DNA of 15,993 bases, taken from CAYHWW01 sp964360145. Lineage in GTDB: Bacteria; Bdellovibrionota; UBA1018; CAYHWW01. The notes under the pieces are model-generated. The model was given only the letters and a program-made list of their open reading frames with translations, was not told the origin of the DNA and ran no database searches. The stretch lies in NCBI GenBank assembly GCA_964360145.1, contig CAYHWW010000067.1:1-15993 (forward strand), in the 5' to 3' direction. Of this stretch, positions 1 through 6,504 are shown piece after piece (the first letter of the stretch is position 1; every line of letters starts with the position of its first letter). Position numbers and translations under genes: made by a program.

Positions 1-2796
1 GGCAATGATTGAATTGCCGCCGCCACCACCGCCGCCACCACCGCCGCCACCGCCGCCGCCGCCGCCAGGGATTGGGGGTTCTAGGCCGCAGTTATTCACA
101 GGAGTAGACAAGATGATGCCAAAGGGCAGTAAATACGTATACCGATAGAGATGTAGTTTGTAGTTATACATACAGATCCAGAATTGGTAGAGATTATAGT
201 ACCCAGTCCAAAGGCGCTCGATCGCTACCAGATCTTCATAGGAAACGGTCCCAGGAGCGCCGTACAGAAAGTAGTAGCGAGCAGTGGTGAATTGCACACT
301 GTAGCCGTTGGACAGATTGCCGTATTCGTCCCTCAATTGTTCTGCGGCGAGAACTTCGGACTGCATGCCAGAAAGCTCAGCTTCGCTACCCAAGAACAAT
401 GGACCGCCATTGACAGAGATAAAGGCCCCGCCGCGGCCCAAGGCCTTGGTGGGGAGGATAAGAAATCCCGCCGCGCTGGCATTCGCGTTAAAATCAACCT
501 TGTCACTCGCTGCGTAAAGAAGCGGTTTTTCCGCTGCAAATTCGATGATGAACCCGATGAATGGTTTCATTGCATCTGCAAAGAGCGCATCGAGAGCGGT
601 TGCACTTCCCTCATCCACGGTCACACCATTGATAAGCCCAATACTGGAGGGCTGCAGGGCATTCTTTTGAGCAGCGAGCTGCAATAATTTCACGCTGCTC
701 ACCGCACTAAGGCCAAAAAGCTCTTCAAGCACCTGATGCTCCGTGCTCGATGTGGCAACGATCATCTCACCACGGGCATGCGCGATATTTTGGTAGTCAT
801 CAAGGCGAGTGAATCCACCGGTTTGCGAAAATACAGGGCCGCCCACCACCCAGTCCATGCGTGCGGTAACAGGCACTTCTCCCAGAGGGGTGCCGTCGCT
901 CGATTGAAGACTCGCAGACTCAGAGCTGATCACCATCATGGACTGCGTGAAGCGACGCACGCCGCGCAGACGATTCAGGTCCCGGTCAAATTCCGTGGCA
1001 CGGACAAAAGCCTTTGTGGCGGCCAAACGCAGAAACTGGGCGGTACGCTCAATGTCCGGCGCACTTTCAGCTTTGAGCTGTTCAAGTTTTGCCATTTCTG
1101 CCTCAAAGGATTGTTGCTGCACGGGTGCCAAGCTGTGGGCCACAACATGCACTTCACCCACCAAGATGCCAGGGGTGACGCGCTCTTCTTCGCGGGCGCC
1201 ATACTTCGCGGGCTCACTCATAGAATGAGTGAGCGTAAGCGCACTGCCAACAGCGGCACTAAAGCGGCCCCTTTCAACCGAGCCAAGCTTTACGATGACG
1301 TCCGCGCCATCAGAGCTCACTGAGACAGAGCTGGCCTGCATCTGTGCCAGCGGGGCATTCACCGTAACGGTGTTGCTCCCGCCATCAGAAACCATCACCC
1401 TGGAAGTAAAAGCATACTCCTGGGGCAAGCTCACCCCATAGCCCTGCACGCAGGGGCTGCCATCACCCAACGCCCCCACCGGGATCTCGCTGTCGCTTTG
1501 CCGCACAGACTCACCGAGGTCAGGGAGCCCCACTTGCGTGAGGTCGCTGTTGATAGCGGCTAATGAGCTAGAGGCACGTATCATCAAGTCATCCACAATG
1601 GTGTGGCGCTTCACGTAGGACCCGGCGCTATCAGCTTCGAACAGGTACGCATGAAGGCCAGAATCGATGGGCGCCTCCCGAAGGCCGGGGTTCGCCACCG
1701 CGAAGTCATGCTCAGAATAGGTGGCGTCAATGGCTTTCCAGCGGTTACCCAGATAGACCATGGCCCACACGTGGGGGAGGTGCCACACACGCTCGCCCCG
1801 CTCGTAGTGAAAGAACCATTCTGGGTGGAGTTTACCGCGAGAGTCGGTGAAATAAGGAGCGAGAAGAATGGCCTGTGCCCAGGCAAGATCCAATACGCCA
1901 TCAACACCGTAGAGGCTCTTGAGCCGTGGTTCCGCGACGTCCACCCTACCGTATGCAAACTGAACGGCGACCCCCTTGGCACGCAGGAGGGCAATGAGAA
2001 GGGCTGTCTTGTCAGCTGCCGTGCCCGCCCCTGACTCGATCACTTGCGTAGCGCTTTGCGTGGCGCCGAAGCGGTGGATGAAACGGATCTGGTCCCGCAC
2101 GTAGGCGTAGATTTCGGCAGGGGTAGAAAACTTTGCCGCTAGCTCTAAAACCTTGGTGGTGCGCTCCGTGTACAAATCAGAGGCGTTCATGGAATCAGCG
2201 AGAGAGCGAGGGCGGCGGAAGCCAACGCGGTTTTCACAGGCACGGCCTTCGTTGCGGCGGCGAAGATAATGAAAAAGGCGATGATGAAACCGCAGATTGC
2301 CATTGCAGAAGTTTTCCACCGCATTGCCATCAAGCCCCAGCTCAGGGGACGTCAGCGCCGTCAGATCGCCCCGCTTCGTTTTGGGCATGAAGTGAGCGCC
2401 AAGAGTCGCAAGATAAGAAGAAAAACCAGCGGGGTCATTGCGCCACAGAGCGATGGCTGAAAGGGATTGCTCCATCTTGGCGGCAAGGGCCCCGCCCCCA
2501 TGTACGCGGCCACCGCGGAGGGAGCTGAGCGCGTCCGTGAGCTCTGTCTCCACTTGGTTCAGCTGGGCCATAAGGTCAACGTCAGTCAGTGCTCGGTCAG
2601 CGGGGGTGGACGCCAGGTATTGAAAGATACCCTCAGCATGCAAAAGGGCTTGTGCCGCCTGAGTACGCGCTTCTTGCGAGGGCCGTGAGGGGCCAGGGCC
2701 CCCATGAGCAAAAGACTCAGCTTCAAAACCTATGTTTAACGTCAGTGCGGCGAATGCCAGCAGGATCATAGAGCGGTTTTGAGCCCTGTATTTCAT
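1..2796 (-). CDS. Exported transglutaminase-like protein, catalytic Cys absent (3' end beyond window)
   Basis: The minus strand is open from an ATG at 2796, behind a GGGGG Shine-Dalgarno-like run, to the left edge: 932 codons and no stop, so the C-terminus is missing. The N-terminus looks like a signal peptide with probable cleavage after SFA at residue 30. Around residues 225-360 lies a transglutaminase-like core: the segment GTAADKTALLIALLRAKGV (258-276), then PHVW (His342) and AIDAT (Asp357), which match the His and Asp of the Cys-His-Asp triad. The cysteine position (two before Asp262) is Ala260, so peptide-crosslinking activity is unlikely. Cys-less versions of this fold are, from memory, found in very large bacterial surface proteins, some with Rhs-type repeats; whether such repeats follow here cannot be seen. 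Residues 863-892 are very rich in Tyr/Trp/Phe, and residues 911-927 are all glycine. The protein is probably secreted or surface-bound. The family call is fairly firm; the function is unknown. Confidence 0.85.
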   Translation of the reverse strand, partial: MKYRAQNRSMILLAFAALTLNIGFEAESFAHGGPGPSRPSQEARTQAAQALLHAEGIFQYLASTPADRALTDVDLMAQLNQVETELTDALSSLRGGRVHGGGALAAKMEQSLSAIALWRNDPAGFSSYLATLGAHFMPKTKRGDLTALTSPELGLDGNAVENFCNGNLRFHHRLFHYLRRRNEGRACENRVGFRRPRSLADSMNASDLYTERTTKVLELAAKFSTPAEIYAYVRDQIRFIHRFGATQSATQVIESGAGTAADKTALLIALLRAKGVAVQFAYGRVDVAEPRLKSLYGVDGVLDLAWAQAILLAPYFTDSRGKLHPEWFFHYERGERVWHLPHVWAMVYLGNRWKAIDATYSEHDFAVANPGLREAPIDSGLHAYLFEADSAGSYVKRHTIVDDLMIRASSSLAAINSDLTQVGLPDLGESVRQSDSEIPVGALGDGSPCVQGYGVSLPQEYAFTSRVMVSDGGSNTVTVNAPLAQMQASSVSVSSDGADVIVKLGSVERGRFSAAVGSALTLTHSMSEPAKYGAREEERVTPGILVGEVHVVAHSLAPVQQQSFEAEMAKLEQLKAESAPDIERTAQFLRLAATKAFVRATEFDRDLNRLRGVRRFTQSMMVISSESASLQSSDGTPLGEVPVTARMDWVVGGPVFSQTGGFTRLDDYQNIAHARGEMIVATSSTEHQVLEELFGLSAVSSVKLLQLAAQKNALQPSSIGLINGVTVDEGSATALDALFADAMKPFIGFIIEFAAEKPLLYAASDKVDFNANASAAGFLILPTKALGRGGAFISVNGGPLFLGSEAELSGMQSEVLAAEQLRDEYGNLSNGYSVQFTTARYYFLYGAPGTVSYEDLVAIERLWTGYYNLYQFWICMYNYKLHLYRYTYLLPFGIILSTPVNNCGLEPPIPGGGGGGGGGGGGGGGGGNSIIA
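16..66 (-). repeat. GGC/GGT trinucleotide tract encoding 17 glycines
   Basis: Seventeen consecutive GCC or ACC triplets on the plus strand read as GGC/GGT glycine codons (residues 911-927) of the minus-strand transglutaminase-like gene. The tract follows a PPIP sequence and looks like a flexible linker between domains. A trinucleotide run keeps frame when it slips, so its length may differ between strains. Confidence 0.9.
1212..1234. repeat. Perfect 10-bp inverted repeat inside the transglutaminase-like gene
   Basis: GCTCACTCAT at 1212-1221 and ATGAGTGAGC at 1225-1234 are exact reverse complements separated by AGA. The hairpin lies inside the minus-strand coding region. It has no T-tract and no known match that I recognise. 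It could be a chance structure, a protein-binding site or an mRNA hairpin. Confidence 0.7.
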
Positions 2797-2952
2797 AATT
2801 GCCCCCAGTCAATGCAAGACCGCACGCTGTGCATACTTGTGAGTACGCACGAGGTGAGTCCTAATCCCCTATTTCCAATAAACCCTTATCGGACCTGTTG
2901 GAGCAGAATATTACGCGCCGCGATACATCTCAATAAAAATAGTTTATTAAAT

Positions 2953-2982
2953 TTGTCAAAAATACGATGATTGGGGGATAAC
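2953..2982 (+). promoter_or_regulatory. Possible sigma70-like promoter for the RHH gene
   Basis: TTGTCA (2953-2958) resembles a -35 box. It is followed after 18 bases by GATAAC (2977-2982), a partial match to TATAAT. The AT-rich context supports it. It would leave a leader of about 135 bases with the operator-like repeat inside the transcribed region. The consensus match is modest. Confidence 0.3.
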
Positions 2983-3038
2983 TTAAGAAATCCTTAATTT
3001 CGCGGAGTTGCCAGGCATGAAAGAATTCCGTGGTCGTT

Positions 3039-3074
3039 TGTCTCGCAAATGTAATGTCTCACAAATGTGAGACA
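3039..3074. promoter_or_regulatory. Operator-like site: direct repeat plus perfect palindrome
   Basis: TGTCTCGCAAATGT (3039-3052) recurs as TGTCTCACAAATGT (3055-3068), 13 of 14 bases identical and 16 bases apart. The second copy forms part of a perfect palindrome, TGTCTCACA-AA-TGTGAGACA (3055-3074). There are thus three copies of a TGTCTC half-site, two direct and one inverted, ending 52 bases before the ribbon-helix-helix start codon. RHH repressors typically bind tandem short half-sites in front of their own gene, so autoregulation is the simplest reading. That is an inference. The site could instead belong to a repressor encoded elsewhere. Confidence 0.65.
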
Positions 3075-3126
3075 AATTCGGCGAAAACACCCCGTCCTTC
3101 GGATATCGAAAACACTGGAGCAACCC

Positions 3127-3306
3127 ATGAAAAACAAAAGCATCAACGTAAGAATGGATAAGGATTTGTATCACTCGATCAAATCCCACGCGAAGACGAA
3201 TAAAATGAAGATCGCTGAGATGGTCCGCATCGCATTAAAAAAATTCATCACTACCGAGCATCAGATCACGACGCATATTAAGCCCGTGCCGCTGGATGAT
3301 GCATAA
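3127..3306 (+). CDS. Ribbon-helix-helix (CopG/Arc-type) DNA-binding protein, 59 aa
   Basis: A basic 59-residue protein with the classic RHH layout: a beta-strand KSINVRMD (residues 4-11), a helix DKDLYHSIKSHAKTNK (11-26), and a second helix KIAEMVRIALKKFI (28-41). RHH proteins dimerise and insert the paired strand into the DNA major groove. The ATG at 3127 is chosen because GGAG lies six to seven bases upstream and the fold begins right after it; extending upstream would run through the operator. No toxin gene follows (the next gene, 127 bases on, is a receiver protein), so this looks like a stand-alone regulator and not half of a toxin-antitoxin pair. It probably controls itself and perhaps the downstream operon. 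Confidence 0.85.
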   Translation: MKNKSINVRMDKDLYHSIKSHAKTNKMKIAEMVRIALKKFITTEHQITTHIKPVPLDDA

Positions 3307-3423
3307 TGGCCAAAAGGTGAGTACAGGTCCCCGCACCTATCAGAATAATGATAAAACGCGCTGATCTGAGAATTCACTACTCCTTCATGACTTAACCGTC
3401 GTAAAGCACGTCATATTGCGCGT

Positions 3424-3428
3424 GGAGG
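3424..3428 (+). promoter_or_regulatory. Strong Shine-Dalgarno deciding a GTG start
   Basis: GGAGG sits five bases before the GTG at 3434. It therefore favours that codon over the in-frame TTG at 3416 and GTG at 3422, which have no comparable site. Confidence 0.75.
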
Positions 3429-3433
3429 CGAAG

Positions 3434-3913
3434 GTGAATAAATTCGTTCGAGTGCTGAGTGATGATGAGGGCCTGGGGTTTTGCGTGAGTCATCAGCTTG
3501 ATCAAGCGGGCTACACTGCTCACGCGACGAGCACCGTCGCTGACTTCACCGCGAGCCTCCATGAGAACGAGGATTACGTATTTATTACGGACTACCTTCT
3601 GGGAAGAGAGGGGTGCAGCGAGCCGCTTCTTTCCGCCCTCCTCACAAGCGGGGCTGCACCGAAGGCAGTCATCGTCATGTCGGCGCTTCCGAGGTTTGAA
3701 GATGCCCTGGAGGCGGTTTCCGCACGCTATACCGGGGTCAACATCCCATTCTTTTTCATCCAAAAGCCCTTTCACCAAGAGAAGCTCGTGGACATCCTCT
3801 TCATGATCGAGCGCAATCAGGGCCCACTGCGCGAATGCGCCACGGTGCGCGCCCAGGTAGCGGGCAGTGAATTCCTCCCCCTGAAAATCACACGGGATCA
3901 AGCAGCCGGATAA
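3434..3913 (+). CDS. CheY-like response regulator receiver protein
   Basis: A single receiver domain fills most of this 159-residue protein. The acidic pair Asp10-Asp11, the phosphoacceptor Asp53 (in FITDYLLG), Ser83 (VIVMSAL) and Lys111 (IQKPF) are all in place, so phosphorylation should be possible. There is no DNA-binding output domain; about 45 residues after Lys111 complete the last helix and a short tail. Single-domain receivers usually act by binding a partner protein or by relaying phosphate. No histidine kinase is encoded in the window, so the donor must be elsewhere. The gene heads a plus-strand operon with a methyltransferase 32 bases downstream. A GTG start at 3434 is preferred on the basis of its Shine-Dalgarno site. 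Confidence 0.85.
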   Translation: MNKFVRVLSDDEGLGFCVSHQLDQAGYTAHATSTVADFTASLHENEDYVFITDYLLGREGCSEPLLSALLTSGAAPKAVIVMSALPRFEDALEAVSARYTGVNIPFFFIQKPFHQEKLVDILFMIERNQGPLRECATVRAQVAGSEFLPLKITRDQAAG

Positions 3914-3945
3914 AGTAATCGACGATACGGCCCGATGAGTGGGGC

Positions 3946-4761
3946 ATGAAGTATGTCCTCGAAAATACCGGTGAGTCCTCGCGTCTTGAACGCCAATCCC
4001 AGTCCGCGCTCTACGACCCCATCGTTGAGCTTGAAGGGTTTGATGTGGCCGCCGACCATAAGGTGCTCGATGCAGGGTGTGGCTCCGGCCTCGTAGCCCG
4101 GGGCATTGCCGCACGGCACCCCACGTCCCATGTCAGCGGCATCGACGCTTCTGAGGCAAGAGCTGCCGACGCGAGGCGCTTAGCTCAAGGGCTGCCCAAC
4201 GTGCAGTTTCGCGCCGCCGATCTCAAAATGCCGCTTCATGAGCGGTATGACCGCATCGTCTGCCGCTATGTCCTTGAGCACATGGGGGAGGCGGACCAGG
4301 CGGCAGTGGTCGCTAATCTCGTGGGTGCCCTCAACCCCCACGGGCGGCTGCGACTCATCGACGTTGATGGCTACCTCCTCAACATCTACCCCCTCACTGC
4401 GCTCGTTGAGGAGTGCCTTGGCGTTTTTAGCGCCGTCAAAGCCCATGATCTCTTCGTGGGACGGAAGCTCGCCCAGCGCCTGGTGGCGGCGGGGCTCCTG
4501 GATGTGAGCTGGCGCATCCAAGTCATGCAAATGAACGAGCCCGCAGCACTTGCGGAGGAAACGCAGCTCATTACAGAGCGCTTCCAACACACCCTACCCG
4601 CCATGGTGCAGGTACTGGGCTCAGAGGCCAAGGCCACGGCCTTTCAAGGTGAGTACCTCGCGCTGCTGGGGCGGGCGGGGACCACGCTGTTTTACAATAA
4701 GTTCATCGCCACCGGGAAAAAGACGCCTCCGCCGGGCCCCAGACTGAAGGCGGTTTCTTAA
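3946..4761 (+). CDS. Class I SAM-dependent methyltransferase
   Basis: A 271-residue protein with the Rossmann-type methyltransferase signature: motif I VLDAGCGSG (residues 40-48) binding SAM, the acidic end of strand 2 at GIDAS (65-69), AADLK (90-94), DRIVCRYVLEHM (102-113) and LNPHGRLRLIDVD (129-141). The pattern is that of Methyltransf_11/25-like small-molecule enzymes. The C-terminal 120 residues, about 145 onward, are probably a substrate-binding part. The substrate cannot be read from the sequence. It lies 32 bases after the receiver gene and only two bases before the next gene, so the three are almost certainly cotranscribed and this gene is coupled to the next. It may modify the product of the acyltransferase-like partner, which is inference. 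Confidence 0.88.
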   Translation: MKYVLENTGESSRLERQSQSALYDPIVELEGFDVAADHKVLDAGCGSGLVARGIAARHPTSHVSGIDASEARAADARRLAQGLPNVQFRAADLKMPLHERYDRIVCRYVLEHMGEADQAAVVANLVGALNPHGRLRLIDVDGYLLNIYPLTALVEECLGVFSAVKAHDLFVGRKLAQRLVAAGLLDVSWRIQVMQMNEPAALAEETQLITERFQHTLPAMVQVLGSEAKATAFQGEYLALLGRAGTTLFYNKFIATGKKTPPPGPRLKAVS

Positions 4762-4763
4762 TC

Positions 4764-5585
4764 ATGAACAAGATTGATATCACGCCACACCTCGAAGCCA
4801 AGATTCAAGATGAACTCCAGATCGTCGTCATCGATAATTTTTACGATGCGGCCATCGCTGGCGATGCGTGCCCTTGGCTCGGGAAATTATTTCGCTTCAA
4901 GGTGAACTCTTATTTGGCGTCCTATCCTTATGGCATGCTCCCCTTTGGAGCCGCTGACCTAGTGGGGACCCATTGGTTTTTGTGCCGGAAGACGAGAGGC
5001 ACGAGGGTCGATGATCTTGAGCCCATTATGGGAATCAAGATGATTGACAGTGGGCGTACCAAGACTTTTCGAATTCCATTTCCTGCTTTCGGCTATGTGA
5101 GTGATCCGGAGCTGGAGGCCCATCGCCACGCCATCGAGCATGAGCTGGAGAGAGCCCACAAGGAAGGACACGCTTTGGGCTACGTGGGCTCATGGGCGAT
5201 AGACGCCAAAGTGCGAAATGACGAAGTTCTGTCAAAAATATGCAAAAAAATGACGTCCTCATTTATTTCACAGTGGATTTGTACATTCAATATCCAGTCA
5301 ATGGTCTCATTTGCAAACCTTCGCTTCCATGTCGAGAAGTTCCATACTTACCTTGGATTAGTACGACTTGTAGACCGCTGTGGCGATCATCTAACTGACT
5401 TTAAAATGAATGTGGCCTTTGATCAGCCCTATCGTGCAACAGTCTTCTACCGAAAGAACCACACCAAAGAAGCATTGCAAGATATGTATGACATGCAGAA
5501 TTCGGCGCTTTGGGAAAGCAGGATTATAATCGCTTCAGAGCAATCCCCGCTTTATGTGAAAGAGTCCTCAGAGCGCGCAGCCTAG
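4764..5585 (+). CDS. Unrecognised protein, possibly GNAT-fold acyltransferase / autoinducer-synthase-like
   Basis: I do not recognise this 273-residue protein with certainty. It is soluble, with no signal peptide or membrane segment. The order of elements suggests a GNAT/N-acyl-amino-acid-synthase-like fold: a strand IMGIKMID followed by IPFPAF (residues about 89-110), a helical span (115-135), then a strand VGSWAIDAKVR with a long helix (about 141-170) where GNATs bind acyl-CoA. The usual glycine-rich pyrophosphate loop is missing (the sequence reads KVRNDEVLSK), so either the fold is divergent or the assignment is wrong. It starts two bases after the methyltransferase stop, with AAGGCGG upstream as ribosome site. 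The stop TAG lies inside an 18-bp palindrome. The second half of the gene is noticeably more AT-rich than its neighbours. Confidence 0.8.
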   Translation: MNKIDITPHLEAKIQDELQIVVIDNFYDAAIAGDACPWLGKLFRFKVNSYLASYPYGMLPFGAADLVGTHWFLCRKTRGTRVDDLEPIMGIKMIDSGRTKTFRIPFPAFGYVSDPELEAHRHAIEHELERAHKEGHALGYVGSWAIDAKVRNDEVLSKICKKMTSSFISQWICTFNIQSMVSFANLRFHVEKFHTYLGLVRLVDRCGDHLTDFKMNVAFDQPYRATVFYRKNHTKEALQDMYDMQNSALWESRIIIASEQSPLYVKESSERAA

Positions 5586-5599
5586 TGGCGCGCCACTAG
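5582..5599. terminator. Perfect 18-bp palindrome holding both convergent stop codons; possible bidirectional terminator
   Basis: CTAGTGGCGCGCCACTAG is a perfect palindrome. Its first TAG (5583-5585) is the stop of the plus-strand gene, and the mirror TAG (5598-5596) is the stop of the minus-strand XRE-like gene, so two operons end within 18 bases. In RNA it could form a stem of seven pairs with a CGCG loop. There is no T-tract on either side, so intrinsic termination would be inefficient; it could instead stall convergent polymerases or bind a protein. Confidence 0.5.
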
Positions 5600-6504
5600 T
5601 GAACGAGGGTAAGTCTCGACTTTGCGTGGGCCCGCACGAAAAGAGAAATATCCACTTCCATGCAGCAAGTATTATCATCACGAAGGAAAGGGTCGACCAT
5701 TTCTGTTGGTACGCGTCCCCAGCCCAGAATTTGTGGTGCAACTGACATCATGGCGGCCCGCACGGCTGAGGTCGGCCTTGATTTAATGTAGCGACCCCCG
5801 ATCTGCTCGTGCACTTCCTCATTCAGGTAGCCACGTATAATGATTTTTTCACCTCGGAATACCTTATCGATTTTCCAGAGAATATTTTTTTCAAAATGGC
5901 GATAAGAGAGGCCCTTTTCATAGCAAATAGCATCAAAGAGATCGTAAATCGACCGGCACTGCTGAAGCTCACCAATCGTCCCAGGGCTTTGGGCACCGAG
6001 CATGATCTTTTGACCAAGCAGCTGCAGGCTTTCATCATTTTTTGACTGCCGATGGAGCCACTCGATGGCTTCAACGGTGCAACGCAGGTTTACGGTACCA
6101 TCAGGGTCCGCCAAGGCAGACTCGTTGATTTGGAGATGGCGCATGAGTTCCAAGCGCCGCTGCCAGTCTGACGCGACCTCGACATAGTCGAGGAGATTCG
6201 CCAAGACACGGCGCTTGCTTTTACCTGCCAGGGTGTACTTTTCGGGGAGCGCGGTGCGGTCGCCATAAAACTGCCGTGCCAAGGCGCGGTAGCAGAAGCT
6301 CTCGGTCATGAGCATCTCAAACGAGATGTTGAGTGCCCGGCAAAGCTGCAGGGTGCAACGTGCGGGCAGGTCTTTCTGCTCTTGGGCGAGCTTGCAATAC
6401 TCCTCCCGGGTGAGCAACATCAGCGCTGACATCTGCTTGGGCCCCACGCCCAGGGTGCGGCGGATGCGCGTGAGTGTTTGCCAAAGTTGCTGCGACATCG
6501 TCAT
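5596..6504 (-). CDS. XRE-like HTH regulator paralogue (second of pair), degenerate HTH
   Basis: The start is set at the ATG at 6504, which overlaps the previous gene's stop as ATGA; a longer open frame upstream only shadows that gene. The 302-residue product has a weak Cro/C1-type HTH at residues 8-68 (IRRTLGVGPKQMSALMLLT region) and then a helical domain. It shares its plan with the neighbouring regulator at 6501-7373: a (I/L)P-x-(K/R)Y anchor just after the HTH (residues 86-90), a helical block, and a G-T-(I/L) segment (175-177) that begins the C-terminal domain. Overall identity is low, so duplication is old. The HTH lacks the usual glutamine and glycine positions, so DNA binding may be altered or lost. 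The 3' part is AT-rich and its stop codon lies in the convergent palindrome. Confidence 0.75.
   Translation of the reverse strand: MTMSQQLWQTLTRIRRTLGVGPKQMSALMLLTREEYCKLAQEQKDLPARCTLQLCRALNISFEMLMTESFCYRALARQFYGDRTALPEKYTLAGKSKRRVLANLLDYVEVASDWQRRLELMRHLQINESALADPDGTVNLRCTVEAIEWLHRQSKNDESLQLLGQKIMLGAQSPGTIGELQQCRSIYDLFDAICYEKGLSYRHFEKNILWKIDKVFRGEKIIIRGYLNEEVHEQIGGRYIKSRPTSAVRAAMMSVAPQILGWGRVPTEMVDPFLRDDNTCCMEVDISLFVRAHAKSRLTLVH

Larger units (their letters stand above)
2797..3126. other. AT-rich divergent intergenic region
   Basis: These 330 bases separate the minus-strand transglutaminase-like gene from the plus-strand ribbon-helix-helix gene, so they must hold promoters for both directions. 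The part from about 2860 to 3000 is clearly more AT-rich than the flanking genes. It holds a possible sigma70-like promoter (2953-2982) and an operator-like repeat (3039-3074). Short open frames here lack ribosome binding sites, and I do not support any gene. Confidence 0.7.

Noticed and set aside
184..2034. Plus-strand open frames of 143-195 residues at 184-687, 736-1323 and 1603-2034
   Set aside because: They are antisense to the continuous 932-codon minus-strand gene that carries a signal peptide and a transglutaminase-like core.
3307..3433. A toxin gene partner for the ribbon-helix-helix protein
   Set aside because: The 127 bases hold no open frame with a ribosome site; the next gene is a receiver protein, so a toxin-antitoxin pair is not supported.
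3392..4114. A 240-residue minus-strand open frame
   Set aside because: It is antisense to the receiver and methyltransferase genes, whose motifs are clear, and has no ribosome site or recognisable fold.
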